Source: Acheta domesticus
Lineage: Eukaryota > Arthropoda > Insecta > Orthoptera > Gryllidae
Reading direction: 5' to 3'
NCBI GenBank assembly: GCA_031308135.1
Contig: JAHLJT010000631.1
Location: 150,099,425 to 150,163,424 of the forward strand
Length of the DNA: 64,000 bases
Below are positions 46,850 through 57,879 of the stretch, one piece after another. Within the stretch, counting starts at the first letter, position 1. Each line of letters begins with the position of its first letter. Both the position numbers and the translations under genes were made by a program. The notes below the pieces were generated by a model. That model was not told where the DNA came from. It saw only the letters and a list, made by a program, of their open reading frames with translations, and made no database searches.

Positions 46850-47400
46850 CACATATTGCCATCTATTGCTGCCCAAAGTACATTTTGTGACATTTTCTAA
46901 TCATTCGGTTTCCTCATAGTACAATTAAGAAAATAAAAGATCAGTACAAATCGCTGGAAATGTGCATATTAAAGGTTGAGAGATATTTCAAAAAAATTAC
47001 ATTTGCGTAATTTTTTAAAAACAAATAAATTCCCCAAAATTAACTTTACGTCACATTAAAGAGTGAAAGTAACACTATCCATTCAAAACGTTTGAAGCAA
47101 CAATATGGAGCCATTTATGAGAAAAATGGCGTTTAAGGTTTTCTGAAAATGCAAATGTTTTGAGCTGAGGAAACAGGAAACTGCTGAGTTTTCGAGAAAC
47201 GTTATATGACATTATTTAAAGAACATGTACTCATTAATGCAATAATGTAAAGACATCGCCGTTATTGTAAATACTAATAACGTGAGAGGCATATAAAAAA
47301 ATTAAATTTTTGTAATTTTTGAAAAAACAAAACAATGCTTTTACGAATACGTTTATGTCATCTCATAGAGTAAATTAGGCAATAACCCCACCGAATGTTT
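46850..47400. repeat. Repeat family A, degraded copy
   Basis: Shares CCATCTATTGC...AAGTACATTTTGT, TTTCGGTTTCCT and GTGCATATTAAAGG...GAGAGATATTTCAA with the other copies, in the orientation of the 20.9-kb copy. Both termini are lost. Confidence 0.75.
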
Positions 47401-47639
47401 AAAATCTGCAAGTAAATGTGGAACATTAGCAAAAGGTGAGTAATGCCAAGTACTGTTGACACAAAATATAATACAGTTTCTTGAGAATCGTCGTCGTACA
47501 TTTTTAAAATCTCGCGGATTCCAGAACACTATATTATAAAGACACACAGAACTATATTTAGTGGTTGGGAAAGGATGATTTCCTGTGGTTGCTCTAAGAG
47601 GGCTTTTTCGTGTTACGGGAGAGTTGAGCTGAATCATCT

Positions 47640-47830
47640 GACCCATTAACTGCTTTGAAAGTTTTCAATTCGCCAGCTTCTTCGTTCCAGTTGGAGATTA
47701 TGCCGTCTACTGTAATCTTCTTGAAGCGGACTGCAACTGATTTACCATTTTTTTCTATCTTCATTAGCAACTTCTGATGTCTTTCTCCGAATTTCTTTCC
47801 TTAACTGTGCAATCGTGACTTATATATGCC
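47640..47830 (-). pseudogene. Possible LINE ORF1-like fragment
   Basis: Minus-strand frame MKIEKNGKSVAVRFKKITVD continuing GIISNWNEEAGELK, open to a stop at about 47,575. Short basic segments of this sort occur at the end of some LINE ORF1 proteins. The match is from general appearance only and could be chance. Confidence 0.25.
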
Positions 47831-49564
47831 TGGCTGCCTTTGAGCGTTTTTTTGTTTGTTTTTCATTATTTCATGTTTGATTTCTATGTTTTCAAGTAGG
47901 TGGAGATTTAAAATCCCGTGATAACATTTTTTTCGTTTCTCTTCTTTCTCCTTTTTTATTTTTTAAACTTTTTATCTTGTCAAACATCAACTTTTATGTA
48001 TTCTAAGTTATGTACACTACTTCTAAGAAATTCTGCAAGTGATAATACCAAATAATAAGAATTGTTGATAAATAGTTAATTAAGAAACGTTAATTAAGTA
48101 AATGGTACAAATCAGAATCAGAAAGAAAACATTGTAGTACAATGAACAAAACCTAAATGATAAAAATAAAAATTATACCTTCTGGTTTTTCGTAATTACG
48201 CTTCTGCCTGCACTCCTGCCTCAGACATCAGCCACATGAGCTAACTGCACACAAGTTAGTGTCTTTCCAATTTTGAGAAATTTACCGCTGCTACAATTAA
48301 CAATGCCTCCGATACGAAAGAGCTTGTTTATTTCCTTTCTCAGTGTCCACATATATTAACAATAGGTTTGGAATGATCGTTGTTTATTCTTCCTATGTGA
48401 ATGTCATGCAATGCAATATCATTAACCTAATTATTTACTTGTGCTACTTCGACAAATGGCTGGAACAGACGTCAGGCGGCAAAGCAAAAACCATAAATAC
48501 ATCAAAACCAGCCCACAGAGTCTCACCAGTATAAACGCACTCAGAAGAACTATCTTCATCTCCCAAACCACACACGTAACCACGAATGCACTCAAATTTA
48601 ATTCATTCAACCACGAGAGCACTCGATACTCCAACCTCATACTATCTAATCTCTGTTTAATGTTACACAAAGCTTATATTGAAAGTAAGTTATAATGTTA
48701 TGTACGGAACAATTTTCTGTGAAATCTTTTGAGAGCAACGTTGTTGTTGTTGTTGTTGTTTTTTTCAAAAATAAAACGTTGAGCATCATCTATCGATTCA
48801 CGAACTGAGAAAGAAAAACGCAAATAGAAATATAATGATAGTGTATACATAATTAATATATTACTCAAATTGTTCTGTTATCAAAGATATATTATTATGA
48901 TTATTATTGTTAGAAAATTAAGATATAGTTTAGCTAATATAGAAACAAGAATTAGTGACAGAAATGATTATTATGAACCACTGAATGTTCATTGTCCATC
49001 TGAAGTAACCTCGGACGAGGTAGCGCAATTTACACCTTAAGTGTTTTGTTGATCAATCTAGAAAATTTACCATTTTGTATTGTATTTGGTGGGGGTGCGG
49101 ATGGAGAATTTTCTGGAAACTTGCCATTTATGGATTCGATATTACGACAAGACTGTTATGTGTATCGGTATCAGTGTCTACTCTTAATGCCATCTTTGTA
49201 AATAGTTCCTTGAACATTGTGTTATCCTTATTTCTTCCTTTTTGAGCTTCTTCAGAGATCAATTCAATACGGAGATTACAACTTTATATAATATCCCTTC
49301 TATAGAATAGAATTTTATTGACAGTTACGAGCACCAGTTGAAGGTACAAATCTCGAGTGTCATTAATATATTTTTCAAAATTATTGCAGTTTATTTTTTC
49401 ATCACAGGTGTTTTTAATATGATTACAAAACACTTCATTATGCCCAGATTTATTACTGTTATTTCTAAATTGGATTAACCACTTTGTGCTTGAGACGTGT
49501 CGGCAAGTAGATCAAACTCCGGTCTGAATTTTTCTCGGATTTTTTCTTCCTTTGATACTCTATT
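47831..49564. other. Non-coding interval
   Basis: AT-rich. A short (GTT)n tract is at 48,741-48,758. The open frames at 48,431-48,695 have no recognisable domain and overlap on both strands, so I do not call them. Confidence 0.5.
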
Positions 49565-51362
49565 TACACTAATTTTTCGTGTACATACTTATATACGGAT
49601 ATCTATGTATAAATACTTATATTTATGTAGTATAGGGAAACTTATGTAATACTGCGCAAAATACCGCTGATTTCCGGTAAAAAAAATCATTGCCAGGCCC
49701 TGAAAACGAAAAAGTGGATAAATCCAGCACAATTATAACTCCTTTTCAGACAGCTCCATCAGGTCACAACAATGACACGTCATTCACAGATATTCGCGAG
49801 AGCAAAGTGAATTCCATAATTGCAGACCCTGCATTGTCGCTACTCTGAAAGCGATTAATTCTTGTTACTTACTTCAAATATTTCAAAATAAACAATTTCT
49901 AAAATATTAATGTGTAAGTGTGTAACAAAAGTTTGAATGTAAGAAACGAAGAAAGAAATAATACACAAAATTGCACATTCTAATTTACGACATGCCCAGC
50001 AAATTTACTGTCCGAAGCCCAGTAAATTTTCAGCGGGCTATTACGTTGATCACAAAATTATAGAAGAACTACTCGCATTTTGAAAAAATTAAGCATGACC
50101 TTATATGAAGATGTTATTTTGATAAATATATGTAATTGAGGAAAAATTGTATTTTTACCATTGTAGTCGTAAGAAAAAGAGAATGAAGCGCAGTCAATTC
50201 TGAGCCGGCTATTATGTTTGTCAGTAATTTATAGAAAAACTACTCACATTTTCAAAAAATCAGCATGACCTTATTCTAAGATCTGTTTTCATGAGCATAT
50301 TTCATTAAGAAAAACAATCGGTTCTTCACAAATGTAGATGTAGAAAGTGTACAATGATAGTAGTGCACAATTGTAGTGTATAATTGTAGTAGTGCACAGT
50401 TGTAGAAAGTGTACAATTGTAGTGCAACGGAATGGCACAGACTATCCCATATTAGTTTTCTATTTCCTTGGGTTTTCGCTAGCTACTAGGAATTGCCACA
50501 TACTCTTTCTTGCCAGCTGCCATCTATCACTGCACAAACTACATTTTTTTGTCACTTTCTTAATTTTTCGGTTTCCTACTAGTAGAATGGAAATATTCAT
50601 TTTAGAATATTAAAGAACACAAAAACCTAGTCCTAAATGGCAATTTTCTTTTAAAAATTATGTGCCTTTTTAAAGAAAATTTTATTTTAGCGCAACTAAA
50701 AATGCGCAATTTGAAGCTCATTTTCAAAGAAAATTATTGAGTTTTCAAAACACTTCATTTAAAGTTATTTGAAACACACTCAAAAATATAATAATATTTA
50801 CAAATTTACGGTAATGTGCATATTAAATATGTGAGAGATCTTTCAAAAAAACTACATTTATATAATTTTTGAGAAAACAAAACAATAACTCAAAATAAAC
50901 TTTACATGATATTAAAGAGTGTAATTGGCACTATCCGGTACACACGTTTGAAGAAAAAATTTACAGCCATATGTGAGAAACTGGCGTTTGAACGTTTCTG
51001 AAAATGCGGAATTTTGAGCTGCGTTTTACTGAAAAAGGTTGTGTTTTCGAGAAACTTTACTTGACATTATTTAAAGCATATGTACTCGTAAATATAATAA
51101 TGGAAAAAAATCGCCGCTAATGTAAATATTAACTAAGTGAGAGACAAGTCAAAAACATTATATTTTTGCACTTTTTGAAAAAGGAAATGATAGAACAATA
51201 TGGCGTTTTTGTCATCTCATAAAATACATTAGACACTATACCTACCAAGAGGTTAAAGAAAAAAATTGGAGCCGTTTTTGAGTAAATCTTGTTCTTGTAA
51301 TGATTTATAATTGCACATAGTGTACGCAATATTGCGCGAAAACTACTAAACTTTTCAAAAAT
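49565..51362. repeat. Repeat family A, long copy
   Basis: Head at 49,590-49,730 (TATACGG, GGGAAACTTATGTAATACTGCGC), an AT-rich middle with repeated AACTACTCRCATTTT segments, then the ACGGAATGGCACAGACT interior from 50,424 to 51,362, where another element is joined. GTGTACAATTGTAG-type units are locally repeated at 50,340-50,420. Confidence 0.7.
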
Positions 51363-51605
51363 CAGTGGTGCTTTCAACGCACATACTTTCTCCCTCTGCT
51401 TCTATAGTGTCCTTAATGCTATTCCACTACTTGATAAACCAGCAAAAGTGTATTCTACCCGCAAACATTTTCCATACCGAGACCCGAAATCTTATACTCA
51501 AAGTTAACGAACCGGCACTTTTATCACAACGCCACACTAGCACCGCATGGGTTGAACAGAGCCATGAAAGAATCGAACCGACCTATAAAATGGTAAACGC
51601 AATTT
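51363..51605 (+). pseudogene. Fragment of element family T2
   Basis: The + frame reads VNEPALLSQRHTSTAWVEQS and HERIEPTYKMVNA. The minus frame at 57.9-58.19 kb reads the near-identical LKVNEPALI...VEQSHERIEPTYKMVNA. Both copies stay open across the shared 240 bp. It is the 3' part of the element whose main gene fragment is at 58.2-59.3 kb. Function unknown. Confidence 0.6.
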
Positions 51606-51904
51606 TCGAAAAAGATTTTGTAAAAAAATGTACTTTACATGAAGCCCCCCCCCCGAAATTTTCAAAATTTTCTCAAAATCAGCTCCAAATGTTTTCTTTA
51701 AATTTCTTGTAAGTGTAGAGTAAAATACACTTATTAAGATGGCTTAAGTTCGATTTTCACAGATAACTCCGAATTTTCGAAAACTGCAAAAGTTTAAAAT
51801 GTTTTCAGCGTCTTTCTGGCACTAGAAAATTGAAGATAATTTTGTCTTTTAAATAAAATTTGTTTTTCAAAGTGAGTTCTTTCATTAAGGTCATATACAT
51901 TTTT
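51606..51904 (+). repeat. Repeat family A-like segment
   Basis: Contains TTTACATGAAGCCCCCC, CAAAATCAGCTCCAAATGTT and AAAATACACTTATTAAGATGG-type blocks also seen in the 63.5-kb and 44-kb copies. Confidence 0.65.
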
Positions 51905-52744
51905 ACTTTCTCGCCTTTCGAATACTTCGTAAGAAGAGAAAGTTATGTAATCGTGCGCCGGAAAACGGGGAATTTTGGCCAGAAAAACTCTTGTAGCAGG
52001 GGTCTGATGACAAAAAAGTGGATAAAACCTGTTGCTAAATTTAGAGAAGAAAATCCTCTAACTTGTGGTGTAGTCAAAATCCATGTTTTGTTGCTTCTTG
52101 ATACTGCAAAATCGATTGACGGCAAAACGTCCGTCTGTCCGTCTGTGGTCAACGATAGCGCCTAAACCGTTCAGCCGATTTTCTTCAAAATTGATAATCC
52201 CCGATCGTTTTTACTCTTCTCAAGGTCTGTGGAATTTCAAACCGATATTTTGGTATTTGAGGGTACTTTACATGAAACCTATTTTGAGATTTTCAAAGTT
52301 AAAAGAAAATGGTTCCAAATTTGTTGATTATATTTTGTTGTTGAATAGGGCAAAGAACGTTTAAGGGAATGATATAGGTATCATTTTCGTTGATATGCCC
52401 AATTTTTCGAAAATATCAAAAAACTATTTATAAACTGCAAAATTGAAGATAGAGATTTTTGCCTCAAAGTTGGTTGTACAAAATTAGCCCTTTAAATAAG
52501 AGCATGTACATTTTTTGAAAACGAGTAGTTTTTGCGTAAATTGTGATTCAAATGTACAAAAAGGTTTTTCAAAAACCACTCCAAATTTTTTCTATAAATT
52601 TTCTTCACTTATGTAATTAGCGACAACTCAAAGATATAGTCTTATTCCTACTTCTAGGAAAAACTGGGTTTTGTGAAAATTGCAAAAAAAATATTTCTAA
52701 ACTACAAAATTGTATGTAGCGGTTTTTACCTCTTCGACAAGAGA

Positions 52745-52757
52745 CAAGGTCTCTTGT
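52745..52757. repeat. Left target duplication of the Penelope-like element
   Basis: CAAGGTCTCTTGT, repeated exactly at 55,453-55,465. It is also half of a perfect 13-bp inverted repeat (TTCGACAAGAGAC, AAG loop, 52,733-52,761). Confidence 0.8.
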
Positions 52758-52804
52758 CGAAATGCATATGAGGTGTTGGTTCTCCATCACCTCCAAATTT
52801 TTAT

Positions 52805-52855
52805 TTTTGCAGAAAGCTTTTTCGGCCGCATTGCGGCCATCTTCAGTGCTACAAA
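52805..52855 (-). ncRNA. Hammerhead ribozyme motif of the PLE
   Basis: On the minus strand the conserved core CTGAAGA (52,846-52,840) is followed by stem II GGCCGC-AAT-GCGGCC and then GAAA. Stem I pairs TTATTTTTG/GCA with TGCAAAAATAA (a 2-nt bulge). Stem III is the self-complementary AAAGCTTT, too short to fold alone, so catalysis would need a dimer, as described for minimal PLE hammerheads. Expected cleavage is after the C at 52,812 (TTTC|TGC). Confidence 0.8.
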
Positions 52856-53384
52856 AATAATAATAGTAATAATAATGTATCTAAATTACAAAAAATAAAA
52901 AATTTAAAAAAATAAAAAATTAAAAACTTTTTACAGAATATTATTATGAATTGGATTTTAAAGAAAAATATAAAACGTGAATATGGACATATAATTTTTT
53001 AAAATGACATATGAAAATTAAATAAAATAAATGGAATCTATTACAAATAATATTATGAAACACATTAGAGTGAAAGAAAACTGGAAATTTATAATATAAA
53101 ATGTGAAAATGGATACATAATTTTTAATAACAAATATACGTTCTGAAGAGAGGTGAGAATAGGAAATGAATAAATATATAACTAAATAAATAAATGAATT
53201 AATAAATTTAGGTGAGGAAACTGACATACCAATTAGAGGCGGCTGTGGTCCTCAGTCCAGACAAGACAGCGAAAGGCGAAGGCAACAATCAATGGAGGGA
53301 GGGGAGAACGCAGTTTTTTTCTAGGAAATGGCCATTACGGAAAGGCCCAGCCGGGTGGCGGAAAAGAGGCAGGCAGAGGGGTTA

Positions 53385-55330
53385 ATGTGCCTTGGAAGCG
53401 GCCAGTTTCAGGAGAGGGGAGAGAGAAGGAATCTGTTCATTCAAAATAGCGTGTTGGGGATTATTTAATAAATTATTAATGTTTATTGCTTCTAGTTTAA
53501 GTCTATGTGTGTATCTGTTTTCAATTTCTAAAATTTTGACGTCAGTGTCTGTATTAAAAGAGTGTCCTTGTTCTAATAGATGGTTGGCAAAATGTGAATG
53601 TGTCGTTTTGTGTGTGAGAGCTTGTATGTGTTCTTTGATCCTTTGTTTAAAGTATCTTCCGGTTTGGCCAATATGTTCAGCATTGCAACTACCACAGGAA
53701 ATGGAGTACACCCCACATGATAGAGGCTTGGGAATCGGATCTTTGTTGTGGGTGGAGTGTGGTGTGGAGACAGGTTGGTGTGCTGTATGTGACGTTTATG
53801 TCGAATTGACTGAGCTTTTTGGCAATTTTGAGTGACAATGTTCCAAAGAAGGGAATGGTATATCTGGTGTGGGAATCAGTGAAGTTAATGTTTTTGTGTT
53901 AAGGGAGATAGTTTTTCTTTTGATAAGATTGTTAATAAGACAGTCGTTGTAGCCATTATTGGTAGCTATTTGTTTAATGATAAGAATTTCTTTCCTGATG
54001 TTCTGGGGGGACAGAGGAATGGAGAACAATCTGTGAACCATACTAAGGAATGCTGCGTGTTTGTGAGAGGGTGGATATTGTGAAGTGTTATGAATGACTG
54101 TGTCGGTGTGTGACGGTTTCCTGTATATGTCAAAAACGTGTCTGTCATTCACTAAAGTAATGGATAGGTCTAGAAAGTTAAGGGTTCTGTTTTCATTTTT
54201 CTTCTCTACTGTACATTGTATATTAAAATGTATAGAATTAAGGAAGTCAGTGAAGTTTTTCAGTTGTCTGTAAGTGCCAGTCCAAAGTACTATGATGTCA
54301 TCTACGTATCTATACCAATAGGTTACATTTTTTAACTGAGGATGTCCAGAATTTAAAAAAAATGTTTCTCTAGGTTGTCCATAAAAATGTCTGCTATTAG
54401 TGGGGAAAGTGGGGACCCCATAGGTAGGCCAAAAGTTTGAGTGAAATATGTATCGTCAAATTTAGAGTAATTTATGTCTAAACAGACAGATATCAGGTTG
54501 TACAGCTCATTTTTTATAGGAATTGGACTCAGAGTTGTCAAGAATGTCCCGTAGAATATGTTTGCATTCCGTGGTCGGAATGTTCGGAAAAAGGTTCGTC
54601 ACGTCTAAGGAAATAAGTTTACCATTAGGTGGCACGTCTACTAGATTGATACTGTTGTTGATAGTGTGAGCGGGAAAGAATTTGATGTGTTTGACAAAAT
54701 CTTGGTTGAGTTTCTGTGCGAGTCTGTGTGTAATGGAATTTGTGTATGAAACGACAGATCTTATCGGTGTAGAAAGTTTGTGAATTTTTGGGAGGCCGTA
54801 TAGTCGAGGTGGAAGTGGATTAGAGGGGATGATTCTGTTAGGGGCAGGGAAATAAGGTTTGGATTCTGCACGTTCTTTTTTGATGTCGCACAAGTGTTTG
54901 TTCGTGGGATCTTTTTTAATAGGTACGATGTTGTTATTGTTTATAAAGTCGAACATTTTTTGGTGATAATCGGATTTGTCCAGAATGAATACAGAATTTC
55001 CTTTGTCGTCTTTAGAGATGTCCAGATGTCCACTATTGTTATCTGTTTTCTGTTTTAAACTGTGTTTAGTGGAAGACTGACTGTGTTCATGTGTGAGTGA
55101 TGGGTGTGTTTTAATTCCTGTTTGATGTTGTGTGTTATATTGTGTTTCAATTCATCAGAATTGGGGTGATAGCTAATGATATTGTCTAACTGTATGCATA
55201 AAGTTTTAATTTCAGAATGAGTTGGGGGATGTGGAATAGATTATTTTAGGCCTTTGTTGAGGAGGGAAGATTCTTCATCGGTTAGTACACAGGAGGAGAG
55301 GTTGATGACACGGGGATGGAATTTTTGAGT
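53385..55330 (-). pseudogene. PLE reverse transcriptase with GIY-YIG endonuclease
   Basis: From the 5' side: INLSSCVLTDEESSLLNKGL (55,300, followed by a stop), KDDKGNSVFILDKSDYHQKM (about 55,000), PPRLYGLPKIHKLSTPIRSV (54,800, the Penelope hallmark), SLDVTNLFPNIPT (motif A, 54,610), TFGLPMGSPLSPLIADIF (motif B, 54,390), RYVDDIIV (catalytic YVDD, 54,297-54,308) and RTLNFLDLSITL (54,170). The C-terminal GIY-YIG domain is CGVYSISCGSCNAEHIGQTG (53,710) with RIKEHIQALTHK. Frameshifts near 54,520, 54,150, 53,850 and 53,740 plus the early stop inactivate it. RT copies the element; the GIY-YIG nuclease nicks the target. All catalytic motifs are still readable, so this is one of the younger elements here. 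Confidence 0.9.
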
Positions 55331-55452
55331 ATGAATATTGTTGGTCGAGGTATGACATGGAGGGTGTGTCGAATTGTTGAGAGCGCAAAGGTGTCAGTCT
55401 ATGCATTTCGATGATGGAAACATCGTAAACACCGCACCATTTCCTACCGTAC

Positions 55453-55465
55453 CAAGGTCTCTTGT
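55453..55465. repeat. Right target duplication of the Penelope-like element
   Basis: CAAGGTCTCTTGT, identical to 52,745-52,757. Confidence 0.8.
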
Positions 55466-55848
55466 ATATAACTAGCTCTTTGTAAAGGTTATGTAGAATT
55501 TTTCGAAAAAAAGAGTCGTTTTAGCATAATCTTTGCTTCAAATTTACAACAAAAATATTCTCAAAAACCGTTCCAAATTTTTTCGTTAAATTTTCTGCAC
55601 GTGTGCTATAAAAGACGGTAAATATATAAATAAACTAGTGGTGCTATAGAATGGCATATACTTTCTCGCAGTAGTTATTTTACAAATGCCGATCATCGGA
55701 TAAATTATTTGGAGTAAGCCATTCACCGCTGCCTTTCTTGGTCATGTTTGAAAGACATGAATTCGCATGTTGACAATTACCGGCTTGCTAATGATAGAAC
55801 TGATACAATTACGTTTTGACTAAAATATAAGGAGTTAGTCCGCATGTG

Positions 55849-55931
55849 GGTCTCGTGGCGCGGCTGTTTAAAGCACCTTCGGGTTGAGATCTTCAATAAG
55901 GGAGGTGCCGAGTTCGATCCCCCGAGGGGGG
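55849..55931 (+). repeat. tRNA-like pol III promoter segment, unit 1
   Basis: A-box-like TGGCGCGGCTGTTTAAAGC (55,856) and a perfect B box GAGTTCGATCCCC (55,910-55,922) about 50 bp apart. No closed acceptor stem, so a SINE-type head rather than a tRNA gene. Confidence 0.65.
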
Positions 55932-57207
55932 ATTTTAATTTGATGAATGTGATGTTGCAGGAAAAAAACATTGAAGAGTGTAGATACTTTATTGAAAATC
56001 ATTTGAAGTACTTCTACTCACGAATAGAATCAATGCAGATAAATAGACAGGACTTGTCTGTGTTTTCCCTAACTGCATCTTTTAAACAATTTTTCAACTG
56101 TGTTATTCGATTTCTGAAGTGTCAAATGTCAAATCAACCGTTGTCTGGTATATATCTGTATGAACCAATTTAAGTAAAATTATGAGCATTTTAACGTTAA
56201 ATTGTAATACAATATAACCAGAAGGCATGCGATGAACTTACATATCCCTAACGGTTCCAAAAATTGTTATTACTTTCTCACCTTACGAATTCTTCGTAAG
56301 AAGAGAAAGTTATGTAATCGTGCGCCGGAAAACGGGGAATTTTCGCCAGAAAACCTCTTATGTAGGGGTCTGGTGACAAAAAAGTGGATGAAACTTGTTG
56401 CTAAATTTAGAAAAAAATCCTCTATCTCATGGTGTAGTCAAAATCCATGATTTGTTGCTTCTTCATACTGCAAAATCGATTTTCGGCAAAACGTCTGTCT
56501 GTCCGTCTGTGGTCAACGCTAGCGCCTAAACCGTGCGGCTGATTTTCTTCAAAATTGATATTCTCCGATCGTTTTTCCTCGTCTCAAGGCCTCTGGAATT
56601 TAAAACCGATATTTTAGTATTTGAGGGTACTTTACATGAAGCCCATTTTGAGTTTTTCTAAGTTAAGAGAAAATGGCTCCAAATTTGTTGATTATATTTT
56701 GTTGTTGAATAGTGCGAAGAACGTTTAAGGGAATGACGTAGGTATCATATTCGTTGATAGGCCCAATTTGTCGAAAATTGCAAAAACTGTTTAAAAACTG
56801 CAAAATTGAAGATAGAGATTTTTTCCTCAGACAAAGTCGATTGTACAAAATTAACACTACAAATAAGGTCATGAACCCTTTTTTGGAAAAACGAGTAGTT
56901 TTTGCGTAAATTGCGATTCAAATTTACAAAAAACAATTTCTCAAAAACCGCTCCAAATATTTTCTTTAAAATTTCTGCATGTGTGCAATAAGGGACGGTA
57001 AATATATAAATAAACTAGTGGCACATACTTTCTCGCAGTAGTTATTTTTCAAATGCCGATCAGCGTGTAAATTATTTGGAGTACGCAGTTCACCGCTGCC
57101 TTTGCCTGAAAGACATGTTTTTCGCATGTTGACAATTACCGGCTTCCTAAGGATAGAACTGATACAATTATGATTTCACTAAAATATAAGTAGATGATCC
57201 GCATGTG

Positions 57208-57290
57208 GGTCCCGTGGTGCGGTTGGTTAAGTCACCTTCAGGTTGAGATCTTCAATGAGGAAGGTGCCGAGTTCGATCCCCAGAAGAGGA
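57208..57290 (+). repeat. tRNA-like pol III promoter segment, unit 2
   Basis: Counterpart of 55,849-55,931: TGGTGCGGTTGGTTAAG (57,215) and GAGTTCGATCCCC (57,270). Both promoter boxes are preserved although the surrounding bases have drifted. Confidence 0.65.
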
Positions 57291-57879
57291 TTTTAATTTG
57301 ATGAATGTGATGTTGCAGGAAAAAACATTGAAGAGTGTAGATACTTTATTGAAAATCATTTGAAGTACTTCTACTCACGAATAGAATCAATGCAGATAAA
57401 TAGACAGGACTTGTCTGTGTTTTCCCTAACTGCATCTTTTAAACAATTTTTCAACTGTGTTATTCGATTTCTGAAGCATATGACATGTCAAATCAACCGT
57501 TGTCTAGTATATATCTGTACGAACCAATTTAAGTAAAATGTGAGTATTTTAACGTTAAATTGTAATACATTATAACCAGAAGGCATGCGATAAACTTACA
57601 ATTCCTAACGGTTCCGAAATTATTATTACTTTCTAGCCTTACGAATACTTCGTAAAGCGGTTCACCGCTGCCTTTCTTGGTCATGTTTGAAATACATGTT
57701 CTTCGCATGTTGAAAATTACCGGCTCCTAAAGATAAAATTGATACAATTACGTTTTGACTAAAGTATAAGTAATTGCGATAAATGTACTGGAAATTTCTT
57801 TATATATTTGTTCAAATTTTTAACTTTAAACAATTTTTTACTTCTCTTCTATTTGTAAAGCGTATGTACCATCGTATCA

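Larger units (their letters stand above)
52758..55452 (-). mobile_element. Penelope-like element (PLE), 2.7 kb
   Basis: A minus-strand retroelement bounded by an exact 13-bp duplication and nested in unit 1 of the tandem array, whose sequence resumes on the other side. It carries one RT/GIY-YIG gene, a 0.6-kb AT-rich 3' region and a hammerhead ribozyme motif near the 3' edge. TCGAAATGCATA occurs inverted at the two ends (52,757 and about 55,411). Confidence 0.9.
51905..57780 (+). repeat. Tandem array of 1.4-1.7-kb units, third unit partial
   Basis: Unit 1 runs from about 51,905 to 56,270 (about 1.66 kb without the inserted Penelope element), unit 2 from 56,271 to about 57,632, and a short third copy reaches 57,780. 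Each unit begins with CTTACGAA-TTCGTAAG plus GAGAAAGTTATGTAATCGTG. It passes GCAAAACGTCYGTCTGTCCG, CCGTTCCAAATTTTTT-type blocks and ACTAGTGGTGCTATAGAATG, and ends with a tRNA-like segment and a unique tail (GTCTGTGTTTTCCCTAACTG). Unit 1 has an extra internal duplication of roughly 280 bp. The head shows it is a diverged branch of family A. Confidence 0.8.

Noticed and set aside
48343..48695. Overlapping ORFs on both strands
   Set aside because: No domain, no codon signature, no splice context; consistent with chance openness.
52758..55452. LTR retrotransposon or group II intron origin for the RT gene
   Set aside because: The LYGLPKIHK motif, YVDD with C-terminal GIY-YIG, and the hammerhead identify a Penelope-like element.
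55844..57290. Functional tRNA genes
   Set aside because: A and B boxes are present, but no closed acceptor stem or cloverleaf can be drawn, so they are SINE-type heads.
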